Shown in pieces: positions 1 to 9,994 of a DNA stretch of 64,000 bases. Each line of letters begins with the position of its first letter. Position 1 is the first letter of the stretch. The stretch covers positions 744,001 through 808,000 of the forward strand of contig OX596346.1 in NCBI GenBank assembly GCA_951394405.1, in the 5' to 3' direction. A program made the position numbers and the translations under genes. Under the pieces are notes generated by a model, which made no database searches, was not told where the DNA came from, and was given only the letters and a program-made list of their open reading frames with translations. The DNA is from Coprinellus micaceus. Lineage: Eukaryota; Basidiomycota; Agaricomycetes; Agaricales; Psathyrellaceae.

Positions 1-1178
1 TGTTGAGGGGGCGTCGCTCAGCACCGTTCTCTGGAGAATCTTCAGGAAGAAAGTAGCGATCGCCATGCTGACTCCCAGAATATCCGCCGTGAAAAGGAGT
101 TTCTTCTCCAAAGCGCAGTGCAGGCGTCCGCAGCTGCATTTCGTGTCTTCCCGGGATTGTGTATAGCACGCTTGGGCTTCCACCGGGACGTGTGGCACAT
201 TCGGGAGCCCCAAAAACACCTCCCGTCGAATGCCATGGATGCCGAGCATCCCCGCACTCGCCCCCGCACCCCTCGCACCCTGGGCCCCACCTAATAGAAT
301 CGATTTTGTGACCGAAGACCCTGACAGAGTGATGGTCTCTTACCTACGCCAAGAGAAAACTCCTTGAACCCAATTCCACGGTTGGTGACAAAGCTATAAG
401 TCCAGTCCGGTGCCCCACTTGTAACGAGGATGAGGAAGGGGAATGTACTACTCCCAGCGGCGCTTAACAGGACGTCCAGTGTCTCGTATCCATCTCCCCC
501 TTGGGCTGCGTCCGTCAGAGAAATCCGCTCCAAGTTATCGATGACGACAATAATTGGGCTTGTGGGTTTAGGGTCATAACGCAGAGGGGGCGGTTCATTC
601 TCTGAGATGAGTCGTAGCGGCTCGAGCAGGACGCTATCCAGCTGGTCACGGAGAGGCCTTGTGAAGATGTGGATGTCTCGGTCAATGGCCTCTACGACGT
701 ATCCTGAGAAGTTCTCCAAGCCATCGAGCATGGACATCTGATACGCAAGTGTCGCCATCAAGAATTGTTTCGCTGAGTAGGCGTCCGACTCTGCGGGTGG
801 GATGAAGGTAGCAGCAAGCGATCCAATCTTTTGGCAGGCTTCGGCGACGGAGCAAGCAACAGCACTCCTCCTTGAATCAGTCGATCCTGTTAAGAAAGCG
901 ATTTCCTTCTTTCGATGGGATCCTCGACTGCGCTGTCGGGAGATCCAATCGAGGATGCGCCGCTGGACAGCATGCTCCGTCCTTCCCTCTATAGGGCCAA
1001 AACTGACGAACTCTTCGTCGCAATATCCGTGGATGGCGCCCAGGGTGATGTGATCTCTGTAAACTGATTGCGACGAGCCGACTTCGTTAGAGGTTTTGAC
1101 CGCCTAGTGACAACCAAGGGCCTTACTTTTGAACAAACTTAGGCCAGGCGGTCTCGGGGGCCGCGTAACAGTAGCCAT
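1..1178 (-). CDS. Degenerate NACHT-like NTPase fused to MLKL-like four-helix-bundle domain (copy 1, truncated by window edge)
   Basis: Paralogue of the complete gene at 9995-12160. Exons read 1178-1127, 1063-344 and 290 to the edge; the introns are 1064-1126 (63 nt) and 291-343 (53 nt) and keep phase. The first part aligns with NACHT domains: LTGSTDSRRSAVACS stands at the P-loop, then MATLAYQM and a Walker B-like IIVVIDNLER. The Walker A lysine is arginine and the preceding glycine is also arginine, so ATP binding is doubtful. The last exon gives a cysteine cluster (CSCGRLHC) followed by FTADILGVSMAIATFFL, the first helix of the four-helix-bundle domain seen at 47489-48947. The start ATG at 1178 aligns with that of the second copy, but similarity continues upstream, so an earlier start exon is possible. 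An in-frame TAG at 1104-1106 lies inside the first intron. The 3' end is outside the window. The role in regulated cell death is inferred from the domain family. Confidence 0.65.
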
Positions 1179-1279
1179 AAGAAGGATCGATGCGGCGAAC
1201 TGGAGAGGGTCAGTCAGAAGGATTGATAGAGGGGCGAGCCATGGGTGGCGCCGAATAAATGATCGAACCAGTTGCGTTT

Positions 1280-1317
1280 GAGTACGAGGGGGAAACCTTC
1301 CAGATCGAAAGCAGAGG
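1280..1317 (-). promoter_or_regulatory. Conserved upstream element of the fusion gene, copy 1
   Basis: About 100-140 nt upstream of the ATG of copy 1 lies a block that reads gagtacgagggggaaacc on the plus strand and continues to gaaagcagagg. It recurs at 12274-12310 at the same distance from the ATG of copy 2. Further patchy similarity (aagttccca, ggacccac) lies upstream of both. It may be promoter, 5' leader or an unrecognised first exon. Confidence 0.5.
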
Positions 1318-2648
1318 GAAGGTGTATTAGGCGAAGGAAGGCCTTCGTGCCAGTGTGTGAAAATGAGCACAGCCAATGCAGTGGGTCCGGAAACGTAAGG
1401 TATATGGGTTGGGAACTTGAGCGCCGCCATCTCGTACAACCCGAAGGTCCCCAATATTGCGCCCACAAACACACACACGAGCACTGCCTCACCTCGACAG
1501 AGGCAGAGTTCCACAGTATTGGGCCTCAAATGACGCAATCGCCCAGTGCCCACCCGGACCCAGGACTTGAAGGAGGGCAATACGCTGGAAAAGGACATTG
1601 CTACGAGGGCAGCGGTTGTAGTTGAGGTAGGAGAGACGCCACGCTTCGCCATCCTAACCCCAAGTTAACGATGGCCACCGACTTTCAAAATGGAGCCTCG
1701 CTGGAAACCATCGGTTTTGAATTAAGGGGCGAATGGTAGTCCCCTTGCCGTCGCAGGCATCGGGCGGCCATGTCAGATGAGCCCATCGACTCATCCTGAC
1801 GTTTACACGGGGGAGGTCCACTCCGTTTATCGCTCAGGATGCGAATGTCCCTCGACCGCATAACCTCAACGATATGTTGGGGGTAAGATCAAGGCCCTGC
1901 CTTGCCAAGCACGAGACGACTCATCGGGACTTGTCGTCGGTTCCTGTCAGCGGTCGATACAGCGACGAGGAGAAATTGGACTTATTGGACTCAAGTCATT
2001 CTTATTCAGTGCCTTGGTGACTCACTCTCTCCTGGAACTCTAGCCCCCAGTAAGCATACCCCCACAGAAAGTTATCCTTTCGTAATAGCTACTCCGAGAG
2101 TGGAAATCGACATTTCCCGGGGGCATACTATACATGCATCAAGTTCGGCGAACGATACGTAAGTAGTAGTCCTCGGACCTCCGAGTCACGACTCGGATGG
2201 AACGATGGGGTCATGCCTACTGTATGAGCTCGTATGAGACGGAGAGGCGACGTAAAGAGAGGTGAGCTATTACAGCCGAGCCTTGTGTCTGTCCGACCCA
2301 GTGCCCGCCGCAACACTAAGATCGCAATGCAAAGCGCCGCAACAAAAAGGGAGTTAAAAAAACAAGCAAAGGGGGTATCAGAATATGACCATACACGGCT
2401 CTGTATAGACCCACGGTATCATCTCCCTTGCGTGAAGGAGGGCCAAACTCTGCGTCTGGTGGGTATCCGCAAACAACCCCATCGACCGTAGTACTCCGAA
2501 CAAACCAGTTTCGCAACAGCACTGGAGTGCTCGGCGTACGCCATCCATGCTCTTTGCAGGCCTTGATGATGCTCCTGCGCCAGTTTTTACATCCCGTAGT
2601 ACAACGGTACCAAGGGCACTGCACAGCTGTCAGTGAACGGTCTGTGCC
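1318..2648. other. Intergenic, no supported gene
   Basis: Only short unconvincing reading frames are present. The first 300 nt share patchy similarity with the region upstream of the second fusion gene, so the duplicated unit extends past the coding region. Nothing else is recognised. Confidence 0.5.
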
Positions 2649-4867
2649 TCAAAATAGCGAACGTACGGGAGAATGTATGAACTGGAAGAGCTGGCTAATG
2701 GCCGATGATTTGCAATTGGTTTGAGTGACTAATCTGGTTGTCCACGAGCCCATGTGACACAAAGTAAAGTCTTCCTCAGGGCAGCGAAGGGTCTCGTCGA
2801 ATGCGGGTTGGAAGGCCTCTATCACAGACAGGAAAACCAGGATCCAAGTCTCATCTTCTCCAGACTCAACGTCAGGTCCGTATCCTTTCCAATCGCGATC
2901 AAAATCGGGCTGGCTTGATACAAAGTTGCATAACTTACTCTTTAAAGTTTCCATGAAGCATCTCTGCAGGAATTCGGAGAGTTGTGAAGCACAATCGAAG
3001 TGTGGCGGAACGTTCAACAGCTGGAAACGCCCATCGTTCCGTTCTGTAAGATCGGCCACCGCTTCACAATCAATGAGATGGGTTGATATGATACTAGCTG
3101 AACATACCTTGGCCTTCTGGGGGACATTGACGCAACTCTTCCCTGGCGAGGAAATCCAAGAAGGTTTTATGATAAAATTGGTAGGGCTTCTCCTGATCGT
3201 CGTCTGGTGGGATGAGAATCAGAGAGTCAAGTCCTTGGAGGACGCTTCTTGCCCTAAGTTTCGAATAGATGGGTGTGCGCGTGACTTCATAAAACGTAAG
3301 AAATCTCTTCCAGAACCAGGCTGGCAGGGTGGGGTTCCTGCTCACGGCCCGCAGCCACTTGTACTTATCCTCAGTCGAACCAATGGGGCAGGTATTGATG
3401 ACGCTTGCATAGAAGTAATCCAGGCCGGCGAATGCCCCAAGATTCGCCTCGCCGTTGGTTACGCTACTTTGCTGGTAGCCGAGGACATCCACCAATCGGG
3501 TCAAAGGGTCGCCTTTCGTGACTCGCGAGCGTTCGTCCGATGGGTGGTAGACGTCTGTGTAGCCGTGTTCCACGTAGAAAACGATGGCCGCCGGGTACGC
3601 GAAGTGGCCGGATGAATCCTCCACTAGCACATCGAGGACATTGTCTTCTGGCCATTGCCCTCCGGTATCTTGATAGAAATGCGTGTATATCCGCTCGAAG
3701 TCCTTTTTGAGATAACGCCGTATATCTGCCTTGGGATCGTACGTTTCGTCCAAGAACATTTTGCGTGTAACGATGTCCAGGGCTGGAGTGGCACGTTTCT
3801 CGGAGAACCTATTTACGATGTTTGGCTCGGGGCGGCTGGAAAAAAGGAGTCGGAATGCGAAGTGAGGATTGTTTGCAGCCATAAGGAGAGCGCCTAGGAT
3901 CTCGTTCTGCTCCCGGATGTCGCGGCCATAGACCAGCCCACCGACTTCGGTCACACCATCAACGATAAGGAGTTTGGGTACCGATGAACGCTCTTCGACA
4001 CCGAGGCGGGAAATAGGCTTCAGAATGAGCTCTTGAAACTGCGACTGGAGGACCTTGTCGAAGATCGCTGGGTCTTTCTCGATTTTTCGAAGAATTTTTC
4101 TGGCGACTATGTCGGCAGCAGCCTTGGGCAAGCGCTGTAGTAGTTGGTATGCGAGTGTTGGAACGAGGTATTTTTGGGGACAAGGTTCTTGCGACACAGT
4201 GGAAGAGAAGAAAAAGGTGGCGGCCAAAGCTTCAGGCCTCACGTGGTAGGGCTGATCTTGAGGCTGGTCTTTCTCCTCCTCCTCGTCTGGTGGACTCGCG
4301 ATTGAACGCGCGATAGTTGTCTTCCCTGCACCAGCAGGCCCCGTTAACCAGAGTACGTGTTCGTCTGGACTATCCTCTAGCCACCCGACAACGTTCTGTC
4401 GCACCTTCACGCGAGTATTTGGCGTGCACTTGCGAGGCTGGAAGGGTTGCTTGCCTCCGCCCACCTCCAAGTCGTGCATAGCCTGCTTTGCAACGCCTGT
4501 AAGGCATAAATAATATCAGGATTCGTTAACACGCGAAGTAGAGGAGTAAAAGAAGAGGATACTTGCGTGGCTCTAATATACTGAGGAGGATGGCTCGAGC
4601 GTTCCCCTTTAGCTGGTGTCCAGGGACATCGCCTTCCAAGCGATATCGGGAATTGGTGTTGGCATGAATTGCAAAGGCCGAACGAGCGAACGAGCATACC
4701 TGAAGCGACACTGTGGGGCAGCCCTTTGAAAGTGGTGTCGGCGTGAGCTGTGAAAAGGCGGGAGGAGACTTTGTCGGCAAACGTGTACGGTGTTCAAATG
4801 AGGCTCGCATACCATTTTCAATGTAAACTTCCGAATATACGGTTCGTGGTCCACCGTTCTCGCTCAT
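2649..4867 (-). CDS. NACHT-domain NLR-like protein, no C-terminal repeats (gene A)
   Basis: STAND NTPase of the fungal NLR-like kind. The main exon 4496-3108 carries Walker A LTGPAGAGKTTIARS, the conserved KYLVPTLAYQL helix, Walker B KLLIVDGVTEV, a sensor-like FSSRPEPN and the late FYHKTFLDFLAREE block. Exons 3061-2939 and 2884-2649 follow; the introns are 46 and 54 nt and in phase. The upstream intron 4497-4566 has a GC donor (gcaagt), while the paralogue at 12707-15016 has GT at the same place. The first exon probably starts at the ATG at 4867 (MSENGG), which aligns with MSEGGN of that paralogue; the exons between 4567 and 4867 are not fully resolved. No WD40, TPR or ankyrin repeats follow the NACHT region, so this is a short form. 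It is probably an innate-immunity or incompatibility receptor by family; its ligand is unknown. It lies upstream of, and in the same direction as, fusion copy 1. Confidence 0.8.
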
Positions 4868-5496
4868 CGTGTTCAACGACCCGAGAGAGAAGACCGTTTG
4901 AGGGGGCAAGGTGGCTCTGGGTGGTGGTGACGATTGGTTGGGCAGGATGAGCAGTTCTCCCTCTTGGTGGAAGCGGGTAAAAGAGAACCTTCACGAAACG
5001 TGATCAGTCCCAATTTGAGGCGTGTGGGCGCATTGAGCCATTCGAATGGAGTCGCCATGTCACCCCTGCTGCCGTACCGGACTTCCTGACCAATCGGTTT
5101 GTTTGCCCAGGATATCCGAATTTGCTTCCAGAGTCCAGGCTTGAGAAGGGCGGCGCAAAATCCTATAAGAATAATCGGTGCTGCTCATTGTCTATTCGCG
5201 GTGCGTCAAGGTGGTTCGAGAAGCAGTGGGCGCGACCTCCGCACCCAATTCCGCACACACACAGCTTCCCAGATGGCATTTGAGCCAGATCTGTCAGGGA
5301 GAACAAAAGCCAAGTCAGATGATGATTACAGTTACAGTCCATTCATTGCATGTGTGTATATGTGGGCGCATTGTGTGTACATCCCAATGGCAGCAACACC
5401 CACACACATGCATTCTGGTCCAATTCGCCGAACAAGTCAGACATGAGAAGATCGATACAGAGATGAAGAGATGTAGTGCTGTGGAGGTAACATGTT
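4868..5496. other. Intergenic between gene A and the proline-rich gene
   Basis: Start-to-start region of two divergently transcribed genes (gene A on minus, the gene at 5522 on plus). It probably holds both promoters. No TATA-like or other site stands out. Confidence 0.4.
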
Positions 5497-5640
5497 CACC
5501 CGCAGGCTCGGGCGTATAACAATGAACTCGTCCACCGTCGGTGATCCACAAACCCCTCGCAAACCCCACACCCGCAGGCTCAGGCGTATAACAATGGATC
5601 CACCCACCGACAATGGTCCTCAAACCCCTCGCAGCCCCAC
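5497..5640 (+). repeat. 72-bp tandem duplication covering the start codon
   Basis: Two units of exactly 72 bp (5497-5568 and 5569-5640) both begin cacccgcaggctc and contain gcgtataacaatg, so each carries an ATG (5522 and 5594). Being a multiple of three, the duplication keeps the two ATGs in frame with each other and with the downstream gene. The units have diverged by a number of substitutions, so the duplication is not very recent. Confidence 0.85.
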
Positions 5641-7395
5641 ACCATCACGCTCAAGTGCGGCGCACCAAGGCGGGGGGCGGATCATCAATACCGGGGCCTA
5701 TACTGAAAACAGTACGCATATATATCTTTTTTTTTGGCTGTCCTCACCGATGAAAACTCGTCATGATCGCAGTGCATGGTTCCAGCACCTGGAACTTCCA
5801 ACGAGATCGGCCAGCTGGGCAGGCGCCGAGCGTTCCGCACACATCTCCAAGTATTCCGATTCCGAACGAACGCACACCTTCGCGCGACTCGCTCTCACCG
5901 AATGAGAGCCGGAGTTCTGCAGAGACCCAGGGTTTGATACCAACACACCACGTGCAGAGCTCCAGAAGCATATACTCCACTCCCGAGACACGCCAAGCTG
6001 CTCAACCTTCCGGAGCGCCGTCGATGCAGCAAAACCTTCGTATTCCCGCCACAAGCAGGAGCCACGAAGCGAGTTCCGCGGCTGCAGAGCCAGCGCCTCC
6101 TCCCACATACCAGGTCGGCGTTATCCGAGCGGTAGCGGCGCAAGACCACCTCGAGGAAGGGATGGGGGCCATTGGGACCCGGTTGAGGAAGGTACGGAAG
6201 TATATAACGGCCGACAAATGGATAGCCCAGGTCGGCTTCATGCACGGAAGGCAGGAATTCGAAAGATATATCAATGGCGCACTGTATGCGTTGGAGAACC
6301 AAATCATCCTGATCACGGTCCTGGATTCCGAAGGCGTCAAGGAGGGAGAATTTGCGAGGTTGAAGGACGACCTTGGAAGAGCGGTTCCGTTGTTCTACGT
6401 GTTATTGAGGTGGGGGGAAAGGGTCGGAGTGATCAAGCCAAACAGGCGGGGGCAGCCCCAAGGTCGGGACGAGAGCATATTCCAGTCAACTTGTGCCGCC
6501 CCACTCGAGGGGGAGTTTGATTCGTTGGATGTTGGAGGCGCAGACGAGCCAGAGGTCCGCATTCAGGCATCCAATTTCGGGGAGAACGAAGGTCACTCGA
6601 GCTATATGGAAATAGGCTACAAGGTACGCAAACCGACGGATAAACGAGACGCTGTCGTTCACGATATCCCTCTAGATTGTGAAGGACGACCAGCCAGATG
6701 GTTCTCAGGTCATCAGGTGCAGAGAGCTTCGTTTCAAGGGCCCTGACAACGGGGAATTCGAGCTAAAGCGTGCCGACGTTCGCGCTGTGGGAGCAGCCGC
6801 GCCGTTTCACTTTAGCGATGTTCGCCCACAGCAGAGGGGAGGGCTCAACAGCGACGGGCAGTGGAAACAGACCGGTGGAGTGGTAGCAAAGGAGGGCCAG
6901 ACAGGAACCATTGCAGGAGAGATAAACCAGCGTGGTGGTAAGTTGTCGGCTAGCTTGAGTAGAACCACAGGAGAGGATCGGTCTAGTGCATGGGAGACGA
7001 CGCGTAACGGACTCAAGATCAGCCACCGACGAGACGCAGCGGCCAACAGCGTGAAGATCACCTACACACCCGCGCACCACAATTCGCTCGAAGAGTTGGT
7101 GGTGGCTGAGGACGACTTGCCCAACATCACAATCCCCCCGGAGAGCGGCGGACCAAAGCTCGGAGCCATCACGATCAGGACATTGTCGACCTGGAGACTG
7201 CAACCCCAGACGCCTGCTGGAAACCTCAAACTGTGGGGGAAAGTCAAGGTGTACTTGCCCTGGACCAAGGAGAAGCCGGCCCTTGAGTATCGAAAGGATG
7301 TGGATGTGGTTTTTTGTGCTGAGATTTCTGTGGCGTTGGGTGCCCTCGGTAGCGGCAAATTCTCTGCATTCCCTGATATGCAAGTGCCGTTTTAG
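5522..7395 (+). CDS. Hypothetical protein with Pro/Ser-rich N-terminus and unknown C-terminal domain
   Basis: Three exons are supported: 5522-5711, 5773-6623 and 6676-7395 (introns of 61 and 52 nt, phases agree), giving 586 aa from the first ATG or 562 aa from the second ATG at 5594. The first about 120 residues are rich in Pro, Ser, Thr and Arg and look disordered (repeated QTPR motifs). A helical stretch follows (EEGMGAIGTRLRKVRKYI, then FERYINGALYALENQIILI), and then a Gly/charge-rich C-terminal half ending in probable beta strands (LGAITIRTLSTWRLQPQ). No catalytic motif is recognised and I cannot name the family. It lies between gene A and the second NLR-like cluster, so it may belong to the same island, but nothing else ties it to them. 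The true start is uncertain because of the tandem repeat. Confidence 0.7.
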
Positions 7396-9994
7396 TTAGG
7401 CTTCACGGAATATTATTTGCAAGTCTTGAATTCCTTGGGTACACGAGATCAGCAAAACGATAATATGTACGGTCCACACAAACCTACAGGTATAATTCAT
7501 GTTCTTTCGAGGTAATGAACCCTCTTTTCCAGCGTTTTTTGGTGGGAAAAGGCCTTGCGTCGTGCTGGAAAGGCATGTATTGATGTGGATGCCAGTTGAG
7601 TGCCCCCCGCTCGAATCCGGGAGGAGAGGGGGGTCACCAACGGCAAGGTGAACATTGCCGGATTGCTGATCGACTGCGGTGCGTAGTAGGGACGGAGAGA
7701 CGACGATTTGGGTACACAAGAGAATCCATACCCAAGAAAGCACTGTAGGAGGGAAGGGTGCAAGCCATGAGATGAGTGGAAGAAACGATGCAGAGAGAAT
7801 CAGGCGCACTTGTGACGTCGTGTTCTTGTCCATACTGTCATCGGTTTCTCCAAGTAATCAAGGGGAACTGCTCGGTAGGTATGTGGCATGAGGCTATTGT
7901 TCCATGTAGTAGCGGTGTTGCGGGAGAAATGGGCAAAGAAGAGGGGAGGGAGCGCTCGACGACGAACGAGGAAGAGGAGACTCACCGTTCAATGGTGTGT
8001 TCAAGCAATGCCATTTCACAGGCCTTTCACCGATTCTGCGGTGCTAATGGGTTAGCTCTAGGGCATACAAAGAGCATGGCATTCCAGAGGAGAGGTCGTC
8101 CCCGCAGCGGCAAGTCAAGTGCAAACTTGAAGCCAGGTTCATGAGAATTCGTCCAGGCGTTTAGCGGTCGGGCATTGCCGAAATATTTTCCCACACTCAA
8201 GTCCTCAACGTTCAACTAGCGCCCGCCGCCGCGCTGACTTCAACTGAACCATGATCAGTGCTAAGAGTTCCGACTGAACACCATCGAGCTCGGCTGTCTC
8301 AATTGCAGCTGTATAGGTTCGACACCGCGTAAAGCCACTCCTACATGACTGTTAGCGACTGGGCACCTCGAGCAAGGCAACAACAAAACGACTCGGCGCG
8401 ACACCATAGGTTCCAAGTGAAACGACCCTACAATACTTTGACTATGTATGTGTAGCTCCACGCTTTCACGCGCGCGAGCCTACCACGAATCTCGTAGCAA
8501 TTCTCTCCAGCTTGGGGAGCTGCTTTCTGAAATACGCCCGTAATCGAGATCGTCCTTCCGCAGCGCTATCGAGGGCAACTGGGACGCTGCGGTTCGCAGA
8601 GGGATACAACGTCAATGTCGCAACACGGCCAGCAGACAGGTAGTCCAGCCAAAGATCGGGGACGTGCGAAGCTCACGAAGAGCTGAAGCCCAACGAGGTG
8701 AGTATTGCACTGGAATATCTTTTTCAGGGGGTCCAAAGCTGGGAGTAGCAACTTGTCCTGCAGATCTGCAAATCACCGAGGGGCAAGAGTGACAGTTGCA
8801 AAGGTCGGAATAAACAGTGTGTATGACGGTGCGGAGACGGGACATTATGTCAGGATAGAGGGCAGGCGTGTCGATGGTCTTGAGAGTGGCGAGGCTCTGC
8901 TTCGACGGGTGCGATAGGCTCTTGAAAACAAATCCGAAGTCACGTACCCTCGAACACCATGATGGACTGACTCGACGCTCTCAGTCGATTTGGCCAATGG
9001 AACAAGACGTATCACCTCCCGAGGTACGTGGATTCCGAGGGCGAGGGGGAAGAGTCGGCCCTGCATCTCCGTCATTGACTTGCAGCGCCAGGTCCTTTAG
9101 GCTCGGACGCACCACCTCCGACACCCGGGTTATCCACTTTTGAACGTTGGTCGGATAGGGCCACTGGTCGGGGGTGTTGGACGTTGGGTGGTCAACTAAA
9201 TCGGTGACCCAACTCGCGCGTCGCGTCGCAGCATCGACTGCGAAGTAGAGCAACACAGCAGATAGACCGCCCTCCGTTCAAACCTCATGGGAGCTTACCA
9301 GGAGATTGGAGGGACGCACTGTCGGGCGATGCTCAGAAAGATCTTGATCTGCCCTGCCCGCCCTCCGAGTCAGCAGATTGTCCTGCCAAACGCCGATCGA
9401 AGCGGCTTTGTGTGGGACTGTGGGTCCTAAGGCAAGGCTTCTTCATCTTTGACTTCGTTCATAACCGCCCACACAAGCCAGTGCGTGATTGTTATCGACA
9501 ACCCAGAACAATAAGCAGGCGTTCTTGTTCAGTATACCCCGATGGGGCTGCCCCATGAATCAAACAGCGTTTCAGCTTTCTACAGAAAGCGAAGCGCCGG
9601 AACGGCCAATCACGATTGTGAAGGGCAGGGGTGCATAGCCCGGATGTGCGCTTCTCTAGCACCCTAGGGGCCATCTGGATGGGATATATGGGTCTTCGGT
9701 TCGCAGCAGAAACGGATGCCAGGCAATCATCCTATGGATTGATAGTTACAAGCAACATGCACTGGGTGAGTGCAGCTTTCTCTGAGGTATATGGAAGTAT
9801 ATGCTACATGGGGTGTGTTACAAGACCATGACACGGTCGTTCGTCACAGGTTTGAGGTTAATACAGGATTTGGTTGATGGAAGGCGAGAACGGGGGTGAC
9901 ATGGGGAGCAATTAAGTTGAGGGTCACGGTGAGTGAAGTGGGGGAGGCGGGCATCAAGTGTGCATTGGAGACACCCCACAGAACAGACTCATCC
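7396..9994. other. Long intergenic stretch, no supported gene
   Basis: About 2.6 kb with only short reading frames on both strands and no pattern of splice-joined coding sequence, transposon ends or RNA gene that I could find. It separates the 3' ends of the unknown gene (plus) and fusion copy 2 (minus), so it is convergent downstream sequence. Degraded repeats cannot be excluded by eye. Confidence 0.4.

Noticed and set aside
1104..1106. In-frame TAG suggesting fusion copy 1 is a pseudogene
   Set aside because: It lies inside a 63-nt intron (1064-1126) with a gtaagg donor, and the intron has the same length and phase in copy 2.
1179..1652. Minus-strand open frame extending upstream of copy 1 with hydrophobic stretches
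   Set aside because: The similarity to copy 2 upstream is patchy and crosses frames, so most of it is probably leader or intron, not protein.
8300..8330. ggttcgacaccgc resembling a tRNA T-loop
   Set aside because: No matching acceptor, D or anticodon stems could be found around it. Similar ggttcga strings elsewhere also fail.
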